Notes under the pieces: model-generated
Told to the model about the DNA's origin: nothing
The model's input: only the letters and a program-made list of their open reading frames with translations
Databases searched by the model: none
In this document: positions 61,355-64,000 of the stretch, in pieces
How positions within the stretch are numbered: position 1 is the stretch's first letter
Layout: every line of letters starts with the position of its first letter
Source of the DNA: Streptomyces natalensis ATCC 27448
Lineage (GTDB): Bacteria; Actinomycetota; Actinomycetes; Streptomycetales; Streptomycetaceae
Direction of reading: 5' to 3'
NCBI RefSeq assembly: GCF_000935125.1
Contig: NZ_JRKI01000017.1
Coordinates: 62,001 to 126,000, forward strand
Length of the DNA: 64,000 nt
Program-made: the position numbers and the translations under genes

Positions 61355-62116
61355 ATGGCGACCCTTCTCGCGTTTCATGCGCATCCCGATGACGAGGTGC
61401 TGCTGACCGGCGGCACGCTGGCCCGTGCCGCGGCGGAAGGCCACCGGGTGGTGGTCGTGGTGGCCGCCGACGGTCTCATGGGGGCCCGGCCTGCGGAGGG
61501 TGAGCCGCCGCGGATGGCGGAGCTGCGGGCGAGTGCCGCGGTGCTGGGTGTGGCGCGTGTGGTGCACCTCGGTTATGCGGACAGCGGGCACGGTCCGGTG
61601 CTCTTTCCGGATCCGCCGGACCGGCCGCGGTTCGTCCGGGCGGATCCGGAGGAGGCGGCCGGCCGGCTGGCGGCGGTGCTGCGCGAGGAGGGGGCGGACG
61701 TCCTGGTGAGCTATGACGCCAACGGGGGCTACGGCCATCGGGACCATGTCAGGGTGCATCGGGTCGGCCGGCGGGCCGCCGCCCTGGCCGGGGTTCCGCG
61801 CGTGCTGGAGGCCACCGTGCCGCGGGACACGGTCGAGCGGCTGGTGCGGCTGGTGCGGGCGTTGCGGATTCCGTTCCGGTACGAGGACGCAGCGTTGTGT
61901 GACCGCTTCAGTGCGCGCCGGGAGATCACCCACACCATCGACGTCCGGCGCTTCGCGCGGCAGAAGCAGGCCGCGCTGGCGGCACATCGGTCGCAGGTGG
62001 CGGGGACCGGCCGGCTCGCGCCGGTGCTGCGGGCGCTGGTGCGCCTGCCGGTCCCCGTCTTCGGGCTGCTGCTGGGGCGGGAGTGGTTCACGGAGGTGCC
62101 CCGCCGGGCGGCGTAG
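61355..62116 (+). CDS. PIG-L/LmbE-family deacetylase
   Basis: A 253-aa zinc-dependent N-deacetylase fold. The zinc motif LLAFHAHPDDEVLLTGG sits at 5-21 and the third ligand in SYDANGGYGHRDHVRVH near 125-135. Related enzymes are MshB, Mca and antibiotic-pathway GlcNAc deacetylases; this one is shorter and lacks diagnostic MshB features that I could check. ATG 61355 has AAGGATGGG upstream. It converges on the ABC-F gene with three bases between the stops. Confidence 0.9.
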   Translation: MATLLAFHAHPDDEVLLTGGTLARAAAEGHRVVVVVAADGLMGARPAEGEPPRMAELRASAAVLGVARVVHLGYADSGHGPVLFPDPPDRPRFVRADPEEAAGRLAAVLREEGADVLVSYDANGGYGHRDHVRVHRVGRRAAALAGVPRVLEATVPRDTVERLVRLVRALRIPFRYEDAALCDRFSARREITHTIDVRRFARQKQAALAAHRSQVAGTGRLAPVLRALVRLPVPVFGLLLGREWFTEVPRRAA

Positions 62117-62119
62117 GCG

Positions 62120-63745
62120 CTACATCGGTTCGGTGGTGGTCAGTTCGCCGTCCTCCAGGGCCAGCCAGCGGGTGATGCCGAGGTCGCGCAGGAACGGCAG
62201 GTCGTGGCTGACGACCAGGAGAGCGCCCTGGTAGGACTCCAGGGCCGTGACGAGGCGGCGGACGGAGGCCATGTCGAGGTTGTTCGTCGGCTCGTCCAGC
62301 ATCAGCAGCTGCGGCGCCGGTTCGGCCAGCATCAGGGCGGCGAGGGAGGCGCGGAAGCGTTCGCCGCCGGAGAGGGTCGCGGCGTCCTGGTCGGCGCGGG
62401 CGCCCTTGAACAGGAAGCGGGCGAGCCGGGCGCGGATGCGGTTGTTGGTGGCGTCCGGGGCGAAGCGGGCGACGTTCTCGACGATGGTCAGGTCGTTGTC
62501 GAGGACCTCCAGGCGTTGGGGCAGGAAGCGGTGGGGGACGTGGGTCACGGCCGTTCCCGACCGTGGCGGGAGCTCGCCGGTGAGGGTGCGCAGCAGGGTG
62601 GTTTTGCCGCAGCCGTTGCGGCCGGTGAGGGCGATGCGTTCGGGGCCGCGGACCTCCAGGTGGGCGTGGGCGCCGGAGCGGAGGGTGAGGTCGTCGAGGG
62701 TCAGGACGGTGCGGCCCGGCGGTACGGCGGTGTGTGGGAGGTCGATGCGGATCTCGTCGTCGTCGCGGACCGCTTCGGCGGCCTCGTCCAGGCGTTCTCT
62801 GGCTTCCTTGAGGCGTTCGGTGTGCAGGATGCGGTGTTTGCCGGCGGATACCTGGGCCTCCCTCTTGCGCTCGTTCATGACGATCTTCGGCTCGCGTTTG
62901 GTGGCGCTCATCTTGTTGCCGTAGCGGACCCGGCGGGCCAACTTGACGTGGGCGTCGGTCAGTTCGCGCTTCTGGCGCCGGACGTCGGCCTCGGCGACCC
63001 GCATCATGCGCTCGGCGGCCTCCTGCTCGACGGCCAGGGCCTGTTCGTAGGCGGTGAAGTTGCCGCCGTACCAGTGGATCTCTCCGGCGCGGAGGTCGGC
63101 GATCCGGTCGACGCGTTCGAGGAGTTCGCGGTCGTGGCTGACGACCAGGAGGACGCCGGACCAGCCGCTGACCGCGTCGTAGAGCCGCCGGCGGGCGGTG
63201 CGGTCGAGGTTGTTGGTGGGTTCGTCCAGCAGGAGGACGTCCGGGCGGCGCAGGAGGAGCGCGGCCAGGCGGAGCAGGACGCATTCGCCGCCGGAGACCT
63301 CGCCGATGGTGCGGTCGAGGTCGAGGGCGGACAGTCCCAGCTGGTCGAGGGTGGCGCGGGCGCGTTCCTCGACGTCCCAGTCTTCGCCGATGGCGGTGAA
63401 GTGCTCCTCGCCGGTCTCGCCGCGCTCGATGGCGTGCAGGGCGGCGCGGGTCTCGGCGATGCCGAGGGCCTGGTCGACGCGGAGGTGGGTGTCGAGCGGG
63501 GCGTGCTGCGGGAGGTGGCCGACCTCGCCGGCGATGCGCACCCGGCCGGCGGTCGGGGTCAGTTCGCCCGCGATCAGCTTCAACAGGGTGGATTTCCCTG
63601 CCCCGTTGAGGCCGATGAGGCCGGTACGGCCGGGGCCGACGGCGAGCTGGAAATCGTCCAGTACGGGGGTGCCGTCGGGCCAGGCGAAGGTGAGGTCGGT
63701 GCAGGTGAGGGAGGGGGCGGAGGGGGTGGGGCGGGGCTTTGACAT
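62120..63745 (-). CDS. ABC-F family ATP-binding protein
   Basis: A 541-aa protein with two ABC domains and no membrane span, so a ribosome-associated ABC-F factor. Domain 1 has GLNGAGKST, signature SGGE and DEPTNNLD; domain 2 has GRNGCGKTT, SGGERFR and LDEPTNNLD. The interdomain linker (about 225-310) is long and basic (KREPKIVMNERKREAQ, KHRILHTERL), as in translation and antibiotic-protection ABC-Fs. ATG 63745 has GGAG 7 bp upstream. It may protect the ribosome from a drug or rescue it from stalling; a short upstream ORF may regulate it. Confidence 0.9.
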   Translation of the reverse strand: MSKPRPTPSAPSLTCTDLTFAWPDGTPVLDDFQLAVGPGRTGLIGLNGAGKSTLLKLIAGELTPTAGRVRIAGEVGHLPQHAPLDTHLRVDQALGIAETRAALHAIERGETGEEHFTAIGEDWDVEERARATLDQLGLSALDLDRTIGEVSGGECVLLRLAALLLRRPDVLLLDEPTNNLDRTARRRLYDAVSGWSGVLLVVSHDRELLERVDRIADLRAGEIHWYGGNFTAYEQALAVEQEAAERMMRVAEADVRRQKRELTDAHVKLARRVRYGNKMSATKREPKIVMNERKREAQVSAGKHRILHTERLKEARERLDEAAEAVRDDDEIRIDLPHTAVPPGRTVLTLDDLTLRSGAHAHLEVRGPERIALTGRNGCGKTTLLRTLTGELPPRSGTAVTHVPHRFLPQRLEVLDNDLTIVENVARFAPDATNNRIRARLARFLFKGARADQDAATLSGGERFRASLAALMLAEPAPQLLMLDEPTNNLDMASVRRLVTALESYQGALLVVSHDLPFLRDLGITRWLALEDGELTTTEPM

Positions 63746-64000
63746 ACAGGTCTCCTGGTGCGCGGGGCGGGACGTGGGGACTGCGCAGGGAGACACCGCG
63801 GGAGATCGTCGTCGGGTGCACCGGGGTACGCCGTGCAGGGTGGCCGTGCCGGCCGGGCCCTGCAGGGGCCGTTCAGGCGGCCGTGCGGGTACGCCGAGGT
63901 CGCGGACGGTCGGCCGCGCGATGCCGGTGCACTGCGGCGATCCGGATGGGGATCGCGGGCGCGGGGCATATCGCGGGGCGCGGTGTCTCAGGACCTCAGA
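63746..64000. other. Leader region upstream of the ABC-F gene
   Basis: 255 bp to the window edge. On the minus strand it contains a possible 19-codon ORF at 63932-63873 and GC-rich segments that can form short hairpins (GGCCC/GGGCC near 63856-63870), and repeated GGCGTACC and GCACGGCC boxes. It could be an attenuator-type leader or simply promoter sequence. Confidence 0.45.
63873..63932 (-). CDS. Possible Arg-rich leader peptide upstream of the ABC-F gene
   Basis: GTG 63932 opens a 19-residue peptide (MHRHRAADRPRPRRTRTAA) with eight Arg, ending in TGA at 63873, 127 bp before the ABC-F start. ABC-F resistance genes are often controlled by small upstream ORFs and attenuation. The ribosome site is weak, and an Arg-rich reading is common by chance in GC-rich DNA, so this is tentative. 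Confidence 0.3.
   Translation of the reverse strand: MHRHRAADRPRPRRTRTAA

Overview
The window is a high-GC chromosomal segment of a Streptomyces species. The evidence is codon use, a Pup-proteasome locus, a GylR-type glycerol operon, mycothiol ligase MshC, and a sortase-anchored long chaplin beside a short chaplin (the chpC-chpH arrangement of S. coelicolor). Apart from scattered repeats it reads as conserved chromosomal backbone; no transposase, integrase, CRISPR array or biosynthetic gene cluster is visible.

Layout. (1) 1-1922: tatC (cut by the window edge), tatA and two small conserved proteins. (2) 2002-15979: protein quality control. It holds the WYL regulators pafC and pafB, two FKBP isomerases (one a secreted lipoprotein), an MFS exporter followed 9 bp later by pafA, a divergent LacI regulator, and the run arc, dop, pup, an endonuclease VII-type gene, prcB, prcA. 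Terminators follow pafA and arc. (3) 16229-21883: ferredoxin, a secreted protein, TrmI tRNA methyltransferase, site-2 protease, RecB-family nuclease and an orphan NarL-type response regulator. (4) 22015-30224: two paralogous solute-binding lipoproteins without a transporter, a HAD phosphatase and metH. (5) 30463-35452: gylR and glpF-glpK-glpD. (6) 35588-38899: a FadR-type regulator and a decayed, probably L-fucose, catabolic cluster. (7) 39343-52969: PAC2 protein, mshC with three conserved partners, CorA, ferritin-like protein, F420-type oxidoreductase, aldo/keto reductase plus a Walker-less RecD-like protein, and small unknowns. (8) 53563-57276: two chaplins, an M20 peptidase preceded by 77-bp tandem repeats, and tRNA-Leu(GAG). 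(9) 57353-63745: metallo-hydrolase with divergent AraC regulator, pseudouridine synthase, HAD, PIG-L and ABC-F genes.

How parts work together. Dop deamidates the C-terminal Gln of Pup, PafA ligates Pup to lysines, and ARC unfolds pupylated proteins into the PrcAB proteasome. PafB and PafC belong to the family that activates the mycobacterial LexA-independent DNA-damage response. The RecB-family nuclease at 20210 carries an exact match to the PafBC-type RecA-NDp promoter placed so that its mRNA would be leaderless, so regulator and probable target lie in one window.

Most worth a second look: that promoter; two independent internal deletions in the fucose cluster (an SDR, and a dehydratase/aldo-keto reductase junction), with a shared operator core still present at both ends; the 77-bp repeats, each with its own start site and an ATGA-coupled mini-ORF ahead of the peptidase; a RecD2-like protein that has lost its ATPase motifs; a collagen-like (Gly-X-Pro) stalk in the long chaplin; and a repeat-rich 593-bp gap ending in a strong intrinsic terminator.
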